Below, piece after piece: positions 39,721 to 53,084 of a stretch of DNA of 64,000 nt (position 1 is the first letter of the stretch; the number at the start of each line of letters is the position of its first letter). Under the pieces are notes generated by a model, which did no database searches, was not told the origin of the DNA, and saw only the letters and a list, made by a program, of their open reading frames with translations. The translations under genes were made by a program, and so were the position numbers. Source of the stretch: Ficedula albicollis (lineage: Eukaryota; Chordata; Aves; Passeriformes; Muscicapidae); assembly GCF_000247815.1 (NCBI RefSeq), contig NC_021686.1, positions 12,402,562-12,466,561 on the forward strand, in the 5' to 3' direction.

Positions 39721-42700
39721 CTCCTTAGTCTCTGCTGCATGCAGTGGAGAGAAGCACAGATGGCATCACTGTCATATCAAGGTCCTGGTTTGCCTGTTTT
39801 CAGACCTCAGTGTGTGGGTCATACTTGGGGTCTTATTTCTCTGTTCTTGTCTATTTTAGCGTACACTCTTCCTTTCCAAGTCTGCTTGGTGTTCATACAT
39901 TTTAAATATTTATGGACTGAAATAGCTCCTTGGATTGTGTTGAGACTTGTAGTCCAACACAACCCCTCAATTCACCTTTCCATGCTGGCTCTGTGCAATT
40001 CAGTTCCCATTTACTGCTGCTGTTCAAAATCAGCTCTTTTGCTGAGGAAGGCCTTTCAAAGGATGTTGCATCAGCCCATTGTTAAATAAACCTTTAGACA
40101 TTTATAATGGATTCAGCATTTCCTGCTTTTTACAGTTCCAAAAATGCTGAATGACGTGCAGACACACTTCATCAGGGTAAGATTGCTGTATCAGCCCCTC
40201 ACTAAAATGCACTCATTATTCAAATAATAACTGTATGTCTCCAGCATGTGTTCTGTGAAATGTGTGTACATGATGTGGGCGAGTAACCAGTCCCCCCTTT
40301 TTCTTCTTTTCAACATGCAAATTCTTCCTTGGCAGTGAATTGAAATACTTTGGATTTTGAGTCCTTTATTGCCCAAAATGAGTCACCTGAACAGAGATTT
40401 GGTCATTGTTTTGGGCAGTGCTTTAAAATTTTCAGAAGTTTGTAAATGTAGTTTTCAAGGCTGACTGATCTGAGCTGTGCTAAGCCTCACTCTGAAGATG
40501 GAGTGTGGACAGCAGTGGTCAGTGGGAGGCTTTGAGAAAACTTTTCTCTGTTAATGTTGAAACCTGCTGGAGTTGAATGTGAAGAACAACAGGTCCATGG
40601 CATTGCAGGGACTCTGGGTGCTTGCTTGGAGGGGACAAATATGGGTCAGAACTGACAAATACCAGAAATACACCAAGAAAATCAACTGTTTCTAAAGTTC
40701 TGTTTCTTCTAGCTGTCAGGAGATGAATTTATAGTTTTGTTTCTACTGTCATCTCATATGTCTTTAAATAATTGCTACAGAAGAGAGAGGACAAGTGAGG
40801 AACATATTTCTTACCCTGCTGTGGGTGTTTGCTATGTCATTAACACTTGGAGGAGAATCACCTTCAGGGATCTTGTCCAGGCAGGTTGAAAAGCAAGGCT
40901 GAAAAAAGAATGATATTTCATATAATTAAATACTAGATGCAAATGCATCCATGTTCTTCCTTCCTCTCTTTCTCCTGTGGTAAATAACTATGGCAGTAGT
41001 TATTTTGGAAAAGTTATTTGCATTTCACCTTTTGGGGCACTTGCATATTTTTGACAATGGACATTCTAAAATTAGTCTATATCCTGTATGTGTCCTGATC
41101 ACTATTTATTGAGAGTAATAAAGTTGTGCTTGAGAATTGAAAGAGAGAAAAAAAATTCAGGATAAATGGGATCACTTTAGGTTGAGAACAAGGGACCCCA
41201 GTATATTTTGAGAAGAGAACAACACATCCTCAAAATATTAAGTACCTGTTCATGTGTTTTATTCATTCATGGCCTGTGATATTACTCATTATTCTGCCTC
41301 ATCATAAAAACCTCAGATAACTTAAAAAACTATTAAAATAACAGCTTGATTTTTTTTTTTAAAGTTGCTAATGTGTTCTGGAGGTTAGGAGTATCATTGG
41401 GGGTCTGATCCTGGGTGATATAATCCCTGAAGCTCCTGCAGATGATGTAGGTCCTGAGGTCCCTCTTGTGCAGCTTTCAGGACTAGAAATGCAATGCTGT
41501 ATTTCACAGCAATGTTCCCTGTCTGCTCTCAGTGCCAGTGAAAAGATCAAGGCTGACCTGGGTCGTTTGGTATGGAATGGGGGAATACAGCAGTGAGCTG
41601 TAATTTGAGCAGCCCTTTTCCCCTCTCTGTTTGGTAATGACTTCTACTAGTTTAATGTATTCAAAGCAATAAAAGTTTAACTCAGCCAGTCACAGAAAAT
41701 TATTGATAAAAATTGGAAGAGTTTAGCTAGGAATAGCGAGTTGGTTCAAAAAGCATAAAATGCCTGCTGAAAGTGGCATCTGGTGAACAAGAGAGACCAG
41801 GACTGGAAATTATTTTAAGAAGAGGGATGTGATGGGAATTAGGCAGAGAAAGCAGCAGGAGGGGTTTGGCTCTTCCTTTCCTTACCCCTTCTTGAGTCTG
41901 TTCTTTGGCACAGGTACTGAGAGGACAAGTGGACAGGAAGGGACAAACTTCCCCTTTGGTGAATTATTTCATGCTCATCACCTATTCCCAGAGCTGTCCT
42001 GAGGCTGTGTCAAAGGGAATGCTCTTGGAAAGCTCCTCACCTCTTGGGCTTTATCAACACATTCCTTATTTTTAGCCATTCTCTTCATTCTTGTTTTGTG
42101 TCTTGCTGCCTGCACGGTGTTGCCTTCAGAAAAGTAGACTTGGTCCCAGAGTAAGCCACTCCATCTTATCTCAGCTAACTATTTCTGTACTGGAGAAGAC
42201 ATTAATAGCAATAATCAAGACAATAATAGTAAATAGCATTTTTAATATCTGAATATTTTAATATCTTTGGTGAGATTGGCAGTAAGGGATATTTCCTTTT
42301 TTAATTGCTAGGGATGAAACCTGGGAACAGCACATTTTGAATGGATTTTTTAATACCTTAATTGTTTTACTTTCTTTTTTCATAAACAGTTAGTGACTCT
42401 GAATGGCAATAATTTCCTGTGGCACAAAATTCTGTCCTGACATGGACTTTAAACTCTCCAGTAGTTTTAATCCTAGTTTTGGGAAGCAGGTCTGTGTCAA
42501 CATCTCACTCCTTGAGCCAGTTTCATCTGTAGCGATATCACTGTGTCCTCTTCTCCCTTCTCACCTCAGGCACATCACATTTGCAGTCCAGGGAGTCTTG
42601 GTGCTTGCAAATTGGGAGGACATAAAAATGAGCTGAAATGCCCTTACAGCCCATGTGCCCTTCCCTCCTCATTCTCCTTCAGCAGCTTCTTCTTAGAAAC

Positions 42701-44768
42701 CCAGCAGAATCTCATCCTGCCACTGCTGAGCATACCTGGCACTGATTTGTCACCTGTTTCAAGTGAGATGCTTCTCTCAAGCTCACGTGCATCCACTCTC
42801 CCATCTCCTTTTCCTGTTACACACACTGTTTTTCCCTCTCTGTGCAGCCACCACAAGAGACCCCAGATCACAACAGCAGATTCCTCACCCATCTGTGCCC
42901 CCCTTGTGCCTCGAGAAGGTGGCAGTGAGTTTTCTGTGTGGGTGAGCAGGTGCCACATGGACTTGAGGCTGAGCCCTCTGAGCCAGTGATAAATAACTCA
43001 CCAGCCCTTCCATCTTCAAATGCTGCCCTCACTCATCCCAGAAAGCATCCTCAAACTCCTCACAGCAAACACATCCAAGCTTCAGCAGACACGGGAAACA
43101 GGAGGCGTAATGAGTGTTTTCCTGCTAGAAGTAGGTTGGAATTGAAGCCTACTCCTCATCCCAGTACCTTTTATTCACATTCCTGGAATTATCTGGTGTG
43201 CTTGCTTTATCCCCAGCCATCTGTGATGGGCTGAGCTGGGAGAGATAAGCTCAGTAATCAGAAAATTGAGGGAAGCATTTCTGGCTGTGATAATCTTATC
43301 AGGCAGCTAATATGCATTAACATTTGTACAGCCTGATGATGCAGGTGGGTCTTTGCTTATTTTTTATTCCTGGATGTTTCTTGACAGGCAGGGGGTGAAT
43401 GCAGGGCTTTTTGGGGTGTCAGGGCGAATTAAGTTAAAACATTTTTCAGTGCTCTCTTTCTTCTGCTCTGTTCCTTTGGTGTCAAAAAGGGGTGGGAGCA
43501 TAATCCAGCCATCCATTTTCTGCCCTTTCCTGCCAACAGCACTGCCATGCTCTGCCTGCTTTTCTGGTAAGCATGGAAGGGTGAAGAGGCAGCATGTCAA
43601 AACTTCAGTTCTGTCTGAGCAATATGACTGTGACAAGATGCTCCTTTTTCTTGTAAGATTGGAGAGTTGCAGAAGTTTGCCATTGCAGTGTGATTTTGCT
43701 CTACAAGTCTAATCTACGCTGTTGCAGGGAATGGTGTATTAATGGATTATTTCCCTTATGCTGAGCGCTGAACTCTCTGTGGTCATAAGTTTTGCATCTA
43801 TAATTAAGGCTAGGTTGCTTGTGATTTTCCTCCTGGGTGAAAAAATATTGTTTCCATCAACAGATTTATTAGGGGAATTGGCTGACAGGTGGTAAAAAGA
43901 CAGATGACAAAAGGAAGTCCAGAATCTCAAGGATGAGTGTGTGAAGAAGCTCTAAACTGGGAGGTGTTGGAACAGAAGTTTGAGTATCCTCTAGGTAGTT
44001 TGTCTCTGCTTACACTTCATAATAAATCATTTTCTGAGGGGTTTAGAAACAAGTAACATATGGAATTTATCAATCTGTGCATTGTCTTGATCTCTGAGTT
44101 AGGGATCCAGACTGCTACAAGTCAGGGAGCCTGGGGATTGTAGAGTCTGGGTAAGTTCTCATGTCTGTAGAGTTGTGAGATACTTTCTTGTGAGTTCCTA
44201 CCCAAACAAAGCCAGAGGCATAAAATATTCTTAATTGTTTGTTTGTTCAGCCAGAGCTACCTGAGAAGCTAGAGCTAGAAGTGTATATTGGAGAGTGCTG
44301 AAAATATTCCCCAGTCTTTTGGATTCAATGTATGTGTCTCAGAGCTGTCGTGGACAAGATGCTGTAATCCTGTGGTTCATTTCTTCTGGGGGAGGAATTA
44401 AGAGAGGTTGAACTACCAGACTAAACCTTGGGTCCCAGCGAGCTCCTGATGCCACACAAAGTCTTCTGCATCCCATTATCCATGGAGAAAATAGGGGAAG
44501 AATCTGAAAGAGGAGCTGAAGCATTGCTAGTAATGTTCAACTTCCTGTGCCTCATCTACTGTGGAGAAAAAGTCGGGAAAGGCAAAAGGAATTGCAAAGG
44601 GAAGGAGGGTTAAGTGAGGTTTTGACATTCAACACAAGGGAAGTTGTGCTTCACATCTATATCATGAAGAGTCTAACCTGTGCAGAACCTCATGATTTCC
44701 TCCTCCTTTTGCTGTTGGTGTGTGCCCTTAGCAGTGCTGCAGGAACTAACTCCTTTTGTCTCCTGCAG

Positions 44769-44857
44769 CTGGAGGTGGAGATGAAGGTCCTGAAGTCTCA
44801 GCAGTGCACGGCTGAGCAGAGCACTGTCGTCACCAAGGAGGAGGTGGACACACTCAG
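44769..44857 (+). CDS. MAD1L1: MAD1L1 internal exon (third in window)
   Basis: An 89-bp exon giving 29 codons plus two bases of a split arginine codon (AG, completed by G at 53436). It reads from LEVEMKVLKSQQ through AEQS to KEEVDTL(R). The human counterpart as I recall it has MELKMLKSQ, AEQS and REEADTLR in the same order, so the match is good at both ends and looser in the middle. The acceptor is preceded by a pyrimidine tract ending tcctgcag (44761-44768). The donor is gtaggc at 44858. The exon enters in phase 0 and leaves in phase 2. The composition is that of an acidic, coiled-coil-forming helix. Twenty-five of 29 full codons end in G or C. Confidence 0.95.
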
Positions 44858-47800
44858 GTAGGCAGAGCAAGGGGAAGGCTGAGCAGATTCTCTACTCCTT
44901 TTGATGAAACTAATGAGAAGGGAAATGCCTGGGGTAGTTTCACTGCCTGCTGTGGTTATTGTCATCCCCTGGTGGAGCAGCAGGTGCAGGAGCTCACCAT
45001 GCTATAATGCATGAAGAAGTTAATGTAGAGACTGCCTGTGTCCATAGGCTGCCTGCCATTCAGGCAATGGGTGATTATCAGAACATCTTTTCCTTGTATT
45101 TCTGAAGGAGGATGTTCTTTTTCCGAGCACGTTTTACTTTTTCACCAGCTTTTATGGATGTGAGAACCCCATGAAGCACTAGCAGAAACACTCAGCCCAT
45201 GATTTGTCCTGCATTTAGATACTTTATAAGCTTTGCTATCTTTTAGGAGGCTCAGGATCTTTTCTTTTGATATTTGGGGTCTTTTGCTGTCAGTTAATTC
45301 ATAAGCCTGGCTCCTGCATCACTGTTCCCCCCACTGACTTTCTTTCCTGTGGAAATGGAATTGCTGTTTATTTGTTGTTTTGACCAAATCTCAACTGTAA
45401 ATACAGGATCTGTTGGCATGTGTGTGAAGAGGTTTAGAATCCAGCTTTTGTACTGCTGATGCATGTGTAGCACTGGAGATAAAAGAGGGATGTTTCCCCT
45501 TGTGCATTGCTGGAGATGGCAGAGGGGTACCTGTTGTGATTCAGTGAAAGAGAAGTTACAAAACAGCATTTCAGCAGAGGATACATGAGCATTTACAAAA
45601 GCTACAGAGAAGCTAAACAACCTTTCCATGTATTTATTAAAGCATTTATAGCTTCCATTGCAAAGCAGGTGACACAATAAATACCGAGCACAGAAAAGTT
45701 CATCTGTTTCTGAATGTTTAATAAAGTTCCTTTTATTTAAGTTGGGCGAATCAGGTCCTCACAGGCTCAGTATTTTATTCTCAGCTGATGTAAGACTTTG
45801 GCTGGGCGTGCACGTCTTAATTCTTTTGTATTTTCAGCTCCATCACAATAAAGTTTGACTGCCTCATAGGACTGAAAGCAAGGTTTTGCAGCAAGCAGAA
45901 TCCTGCAAAAAGCAGAAATTACTGGCCTGTCTGTTATGGCTTTGCTCTTGTGCTTTTCCTCTGGAGCTTGTTTTATGTCTTTGAAAGCCCAGTTCCATAG
46001 CAGGAGGGAGGTGTTTGAAAATAACACATGTTCAGCTAAGCTATTCCAATACATTTTAGGGCTATACACCTAATCTTGGGGACTTGCTCCTGTAGTTCCC
46101 TCAAGGTGCTCTAATAGTTCTGGAGGCCCAAGGCATACATCTCCTTTTTTTTTATTCTCTCATATGTTTGAGTTCTGCTAAAGGAGAAAATGCTATGGCT
46201 TCCCTTTTTCAGGGAGATAAACCTGTCTCCATCAACTTTTGTCTTTTGATTTTTGTTGTTTTTTGGCTCATTCAGGCTTTTCCATTGTTAAGGCACACTG
46301 GACCCTCTGAAACCTGAGATTTCCACTGCTGCAGGAGTATTCAGCACCTCCTTGGCAGCATTTAACCTGTCACTCCTGATTAATAATAATCAGTGTATAT
46401 CAGAAAAGCCAGCAGCCTGTTTCTGTCTTCTGGGACCTGCAGGTTTGCAGAGTTTTTCTACAGTGCCTCCCCAGTCTCTGCCTCCCTGGTTGGTGTTGCT
46501 GCAGCACCCTTTCATCTGGGAGATGTTCAGGCTCTTTGTTTTCCTATCCAAGACTCGTTATTTGGTGTTTAGTTTCCCTGAACAGCATTTGCCATCTATT
46601 ACCTGAGCAGTTTGAGGGACAGTGTGTGTAGGGGGAAGCAACTGAGCTGCCACATAGCCCAGACCACTCCACAGTGTGACAGGCTCTTGGCAGTGGGGAT
46701 AGAGATGTTTGGCTCTGCCCTGAATGAAAATCTATTTCCTGGGCAGCTCACAAATATTGTTTATGAGATTGTGGTGTTTGATTCAGCTCAACAGTAGTCC
46801 TAAAGCTTCTACATAATGTTTTTCCCTCTTTGTTTTTAAGGAATTTCTTTGACTACTAATCTCACTCTCTCCTCCTTCCATGAAATGGTGTCAAACCTTT
46901 CAAACAAAGCTTGTCCCAAACCCAGGCCAATTCCCAGTGTGGTGGTTGATGGTGCAGAGGTGTTTTCCAGTGATGTGCCATATTCTGGAGGTTGTTTCAG
47001 CAGAGATCAGGCTTCTGCAGTTGTTTCACATTGATATTTTGGTTTTTCATCTCTCTTGCTCCTGAAGCTGTGGGTGCATAGCAGCCATAGTTCCACATTT
47101 TAATTCCATACTATTTTTTCCTGTAATTTTTTACTTAACCACTTTTTGTTGTCATGGCTGATTTAAATACTTGTCCCAGGCCCTGATGCTGGTTATTTAG
47201 TTACAGAGCTGTTCCACAAAGCATGGATTTGTTTGATTTAGATCACCCTTTTCACTGCTCAGCTCTAACAGTGAATGACTCGGTGCAAGCTGTTCTCTCT
47301 CTGCTGGAGCACTGTAAGCCTGTCCCTGCTCTTTTTTCCTTACTGTTGGCTTCTATTACCTCTTCAGACATCTTGCACTCTCAGACACTCCACATCTGCA
47401 TGGAGAGAAATTTCAGAATTGACTCCATAAAGGTTTATTTTTATGTTTTTAGACTTAAGCAGTCAATGGATATGGTTGGACTTTATTTTGCATTTTCTGT
47501 GCATTGTTCAAGAAACTGGGCCAAGTTCTTTCTTCACAGAAGAGGCTCCTTCTCAAAGGAACACAGAATAAATCACTATATTCTCTCAGTCCTTTGGGGC
47601 TCAGGAAGAATGTGCTGTGATCCACATCAGAGCACTCCTCATGGCTCAGCTGGATGTGTCCTCTCTGTACAGCAGCAATGAACTGGGTGGGTGTGATTGA
47701 AGAACAGAAGGGGTTTGGAGGAGAGCAGGGATCAGAATGGGAAGGGATTAGGTCTGCTGTGCTCATCCTCCTCCTGTGGGCCTCAACAGCACCAGTTTAG

Positions 47801-49782
47801 TCCATTTTATGTAGTTGCTAAGGAGAACAACACAAACTCCACTGTCATTCCTTCTAAACACCACTGCCAGAAACTAATTCTGGGAGAAGGCAGGGGGAAG
47901 AGCACAAGCTTCCAGATTGGAAAGTGGGGAGAGAGATACCACAGCTTATGAGGGAGTTATTTCCATTTCTGTAGTTTATTGTATCTTTGAAATCCTGTAA
48001 CCTGCAGGATGACGTGTCTGCTCCTCTGGGCTGAGCCCAGCCTCTCCTGTTAGCTGCTGTCATGAAGGAATGTGAAAAATAGGAGGAACCACTGAAGCCA
48101 GCAAGAGGAGCAGAACAGGAATGGACTGCTGAGCCTCCAGGCATTTCCATATAGACCCCGTGGTTAGAAGCTCACTTCTGAAAACAAGAGCAGGGGAGAC
48201 ATAAAGGAGAAAAAAAAAAATCCATATTAATCCTTTGAATCTGTATTCACCTCCTGTCAGTGAATGAGAGCTTTTAAGTAAAATACCTTTTGTCTCATTT
48301 TTCTTTAGTATGGAAAGTAAATTTTCAGCCAGAAACTTTAAAGACTTTATCAGTTTTTCCTCCTTCTCTTGAGAACAAAGTGCTATTTCGTCAGACCTTT
48401 TATAACTTTAAATGTGAAACACTCTCCCAGCGTCATCGTTTCTGGAGAGACAATAAAAGCAGTGCTAATGCTGTCATTTCTCACACTTTTTGCTGCTCCC
48501 TCTGAAATAATATTTGTTTATATTCTGCAGATCCTATGAAAAGAAACAGTGGTCAACCCATTGAGTTCCTGCACTGTAGGGTACAGCATTTGGGCATTAG
48601 CACCTTTTAGAGGGAAGGTGGTAACTGTGCAGAAACTGGTATTTCACAATCTATAAATAAAAGGAATATATTTAAAAAGAACTTCACTAAAGACTTAAGT
48701 GGCAACAGCTGAAGGACCTTTTCAGCTGGAACAAATCTGAACTTCTTCTTTCTGCTGTCACACTGCAACCCCAGTAAATCCTAAATGTTTTTTGTGGATT
48801 TAGTGGCTGGGTAGAGTTACAGTAATTCAAAAGAAATTCATGTCCTTGCCAATGCCCATTAGTCACACTTGCTGGAATTCTCTCTGCTCTGCTCCTAACA
48901 CCATCTCAGTGCCATCTGGGTCTCTTAACAGCATCTTCCCAACACATGCATTTTCTGCTCCATTCAGTGTTTTCCTGTTCAGCAATAGCTTTTCCACATG
49001 GCCATGCCCCCTTCGCAGATGGGGCCTCTGTGAGACATGTCCTCATCCGTGCTATCCACAGGCAGCCACATAACACAGCTGAGAACATTAAAAAACAATA
49101 AAACAGAGATAAAAGAGTGATGGTGGGGGCAGTTTTCACTGGTTAATTCCACTGAAAAGCTCTGGGCTCAGACAGACTTTGGGAGTGCCTGGATGCTGTT
49201 GAAAATCCAACAGCTTGCCCCCTTTTTGCTTTTCTGAAGTAGGAGCAGCCTTGTCTCACGATCTGAGGTTTTTAGACAGACAGAACACACACAGTGGGAT
49301 GTCTCCTGATTCTCACAAGTATCATTTCAGGAGACCTGAGGCTGTAGGTGGGTTTTTTTTTTTCCCCTCATTCCTGCTTCTGATTTGAGATAATGAAACA
49401 TGCAGTAGAGGCAATATGGAGCTCCATTTTTAAAAGAGGGAAAATCCATGAGGCTGAGCAAATGCCAGTGAATCTGTATTCTTGCACTAAATTTGATCTT
49501 GTGAAAGGTTGTGGAGGTGGCATCAATTTACTTTATGCCTGTGGAGCCTTCACTCTTGGTTGAGCTGCCTGATACAGGAAAATCTTCTAGACAGGTGGGG
49601 AGATCTTTGCCAGAGATATTTTTATGTTTTCAAACCTCTGTATGGAGAAGTTCATAAATTCTCTAGAAATTAATTCAAATGGTTTCTTCCTGTATCACAA
49701 AACTTGACAGTGGTGTTGATATTTCAGAAAGTAACTGATGTTTCTTCCTTGTGGCACTATTTTAAAATAGACACCAGCTTTT

Positions 49783-49900
49783 AAGGCCAGGTTGGATGGG
49801 GATTGGAGGAATCTGGTTTAGTGGAAGGTGTCCCTCCCCATGGTGAGGGGGCTGGAACTGAGAGATCTTTAAGGTCCCTTTTAACCCAGACCATTCTGGG
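49783..49900 (+). mobile_element. CR1 LINE 3' tail, plus strand
   Basis: The sequence runs aaggccaggttggatgggg, ctggtttagtggaaggtgtc, ctggaactgagagatctttaa, then aggtcccttttaacccagac and cattctggg. This is the typical 3' end of avian CR1 in sense orientation, 5'-truncated and missing most of the terminal ATTCTRTG repeats. Confidence 0.88.
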
Positions 49901-50504
49901 CCAAAAATTGAGCTGGTAGATGATTGTCCTGTACCCAGGTGTTTCTGTACCCTGTTTTTTGTGGTACTCACGTGGATTTGGATTGTTCTCCCTACCTGAA
50001 GGTAACTCCAATATGTAATAAGTAGAGGATTGCAAATTGGTGATAAAATAGCATCACCTCTCTTGTGCAGGTGTCCCTGGAGAGAAAAGGCACCAAGGCT
50101 GCCTTTGTGGATGCTGCTGCATCCCAAAGCTGTACACAATCATGCCTATACTTGAACTCACTGAAAAAAAAAAGTGTAAATGAAAAAAATCCAAGTGCCA
50201 AGCCAGTAAATATTTTTCAATATTTGGCATCCATATTTTAACCACCAGCTGCAAATGCTTTGCTATGTTTATATATAGATAGGATTTCCCTTGCTTCTCT
50301 CTCTTTGCCATTGGGAAGGGTTCCCCAGGGGGGTTGGAAGCAAAGCTGGAATAGCACAAACTGTTTGCTAATGGTTCTGAATGCTTTCCCACTGGAGATC
50401 CAGGACACTTAACAGTGTTAAAAACGAGACTGGAGAGGGATAAATGGTGAAAGCATTACTCAGTCCCAAAATTCTCTCAGCACAGAGGTGTCCTGGTTTG
50501 AAAG

Positions 50505-50680
50505 ACCAGGGGAGGCCCTGGCACAGGTTGCCTTGAGCAGGGCTGCCCCATCCCTGGAAATGTCCAAGGCCAGGCTGGATGGGGCTTGGTGCAGTCTGGG
50601 ATAGGGGAAGCTGTCCCTGCCCATGGCAGAGTGGGGAACTAAATGATTTTTACTGTCCCTTGCACCACAAACCGTTTCAG
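50505..50680 (+). mobile_element. CR1 LINE 3' tail, plus strand (second in intron)
   Basis: The sequence includes ggcacaggttgccttgagca, catccctggaaatgtccaag, gccaggctggatggggcttg, and then ctgtccctgcccatggcaga. This is the standard order of the avian CR1 3' end. It is longer than and about 600 bp downstream of the copy at 49783-49900. The two overlap in consensus coordinates and differ in sequence, so they are separate insertions. Confidence 0.88.
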
Positions 50681-51839
50681 GACTGTGCTGTCTGCTGCCT
50701 GACTGGGAGTGCCCCAGGCTTTAAATCACCACTTGCTCAGCAGCGAGGCACAAAGGGCACAAACAGATTGTTGAATCCTAAAATTGCAGGTGAAATAGCA
50801 CAAAAATCTAATGGCTTGAATCTACCCTCATTATAGCTGTGTCTCAGGTCTTTGGGAAGTGTTTTCTGGCTGCTGCTATGAGTGATTTTCAAAGGGCAAC
50901 TGAGAGGCCTGATCTTAAACCTCCCCACGGAGACAAGTTCTGCAGGCAGATAACAGCAGCATCAGATTGTTTGTGAAGCTGGATGGGGAGAAATTTGTTC
51001 CCAATTAAAATTCAGCATGTCAAGGATGGAGAAAGTACTGATGAGAGTCCTGTGTCTGGCTCTGACCTTTCAGGAGCTGTTGTGCTGTTGTTCCTCAGAG
51101 AAGAGTGTTGCTCTCCTCACAGCCTGTTCTGCAGTCCATTTAGAAATGCACCATTAAAAGCATTAATTCCACTTTGAATTTCCATTTTTCCTGACCTTTT
51201 CGGTCTCCTGCTTCAGCATCCTCCATCCCTACTAGCTTTGTGCCTCTTCTGAAAGTTATTGATGATATTTTTTAATGGCCTGGACAGGGCTAAAACTGTT
51301 CCTCAGCATTTTAGAGGCTTCCAAGAGCAGAAAAAGATGAGACTTTATAATATTTGAAAATTGCCAGCAGGGGTCAGGCTTACAAATAATTTAAGCAATC
51401 CAAGCTGCATATTTATAAAGGAGAAATTTCTGTGCTGAACATGATGTAGCTCAGCCTGCTTCTATGGAAAAGTTTGGAACTGTTGCCAAATGAATAGGAG
51501 AGATGACTTCTTCCTTGTACCTGAAATTGCTGTTGCATAATTTTGGGATATTGGCAGATGGTTGCATTCTTTATTGTACGGTGCAAGGATTTTCAGCTTA
51601 ATTTAGATAATTTAAAAATATTATTAAGCAAGATAATTAATTTTTAAATAATATTCTGAGAAAAGGATCCTGAGAAAATTGAATCCAAAGATCAGTATTA
51701 TTTTGTGTTAGTTGCACAATTAATCTCAAGAAGTTAACATGTAGAAGGGTTTTGTACTCAAATGCAAGCAAAAATTTTGTATCCAGTCTTTTATACATAT
51801 ATCTCCTGCTTAACAAGTTTGATAGAGTTCTCTGAAGGA

Positions 51840-53065
51840 TTCACCAGTCATTTGTCTAAGACTGATATGGTTGATCTAATGTATTTGACCTTTCAAAAAG
51901 CTTTGAGCCAAAGGTCAAATACATAAAGAAACTTTGATGGAATTAAAAAAGGATTGAATTTTTTTCATTGGATTGATAAGAATATATAAACCCTGGAGGT
52001 CTGGCTGTCCCAGTGTACTGGTGGTGCCCGTGTGAACAGGACAGAACACCTGGGGACCTTGCCAGGAGGCTCTCCTGGCTTCTCTGTGTCCTGTCAACAG
52101 GATTTCCTGAGCCAGAGATAATACAATATATTTTTACTCTGCAAAACTTCATGCATTTTTCTTCTGTTAATTTGCTGATATAATAAAAAAGTTAAAATAT
52201 TGAAAATCAAAGAATAAATGTTTTCACAATGCTGAGGGTTTTACCACCAGGTCCTGGAATGGTTTTGATTGGGAATTGGGAACTTGTCCATCACAAAAAA
52301 GGGGTCTGTGAGTAGTGAGGTGGCAGAGTTTGAGATAACATGAAATTATTCAGCTTATCAGACCATTCAGAATTTAAGAAATCTTAGGATGCTGCTTGAG
52401 ATGGGAGATGAAGTTGCATGTCAATAATTGCCAAACCCATGCACGTAAGAAAAAACACCCTTACTTTTACCCCCACAACAGAGAGCTCTAAATGAGCTGT
52501 TGTCACTCAAGAGAGAGATCTTAAATTATTGTGAACAGCTTTCTGAAAATATTAGGTAGGTCCTCCATAGTTAAAAATACAAATAGAACACTAAAAGCTG
52601 TTGGAAAGGAAGTTGAGAATAAAGCAGAAATCCTCATTGTACCACTGAATATATCTGAGTGGTCTTTGTAGTTACAGCTTATTTCATGTCAAAAAGTCTA
52701 TATAAGACTTGAGAGAATAAGGAAGAACAATAAAAATATGGAAAATCCTTGGTGTGAAGGAAGACTAAACTGAGATTCTTCAGGAAATAATAGAGGAGGC
52801 CTGTACTGTGGTGTGGAGAGGAGAGTGTGGTACAATTATTCACAACTTTTCATAGCAGAACTAACAGGCACTCAGTGAAATAATCACATGTGAAGTATAA
52901 AACAAACTGAACTAATTTTTCATACAGCACATAATTAAATTGTGGAACTTACTGCCAAGGAGTGTTGTGAAGGCCAAAAGTATAAATCAGATCAAAAAGA
53001 GATTTGATGCCTTATGGAGGTTTTAGCTGCTGGTGGGTATTAAACATGATGGTCTAGACTTAGTC
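51840..53065 (+). mobile_element. Ancient CR1-like LINE remnant with reverse-transcriptase traces
   Basis: Near 51880-51912 the frame reads F-D-L-S-K-S-F-E, close to the L-D-F-S-K-A-F-D box of CR1/L3 reverse transcriptases. Further on, gagctgttgtcactcaagag, agagatctta and ttgtgaacagctttctgaaa match a recognisable word series in the 3' half of old CR1 ORF2. At 52930-53065, ttgtggaacttactgccaag, gccaaaagtataaatcagat and caaaaagagatttgatgcc match the downstream part. The order and spacing fit one long, decayed plus-strand copy. Many frameshifts and stops are present. The ends are approximate. Confidence 0.72.
51879..51924. repeat. Perfect 15-bp inverted repeat with 16-base loop
   Basis: ATGTATTTGACCTTT at 51879-51893 is exactly complementary to AAAGGTCAAATACAT at 51910-51924. 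The 16-base loop contains the palindrome AAAGCTTT. It lies in the reverse-transcriptase-like part of the old CR1 remnant, so the symmetry may be secondary. Confidence 0.85.
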
Positions 53066-53084
53066 TGTGGTTCAGAAGGTATCC

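Larger units (their letters stand above)
27637..44768 (+). other. MAD1L1: MAD1L1 intron, about 17.1 kb
   Basis: The intron has a gtaagt donor and an acceptor ending cctgcag. Recognised contents are an imperfect palindrome rich in TAATTA (30348-30488), an old minus-strand CR1-like fragment (about 32620-33180), and a weak plus-strand CR1 reverse-transcriptase-like trace near 39640-39720. The stretch 31500-32600 is A-rich and may be an old repeat I cannot name. From 33200 to 39600 and from 39800 to 44768 I see ordinary intron sequence with scattered T- and A-rich runs. A patch with ATGCAAAT near 38300-38440 could be regulatory, but this is weak. No coding exon of MAD1 is missing here, because the protein is continuous across the flanking exons. 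Confidence 0.85.
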
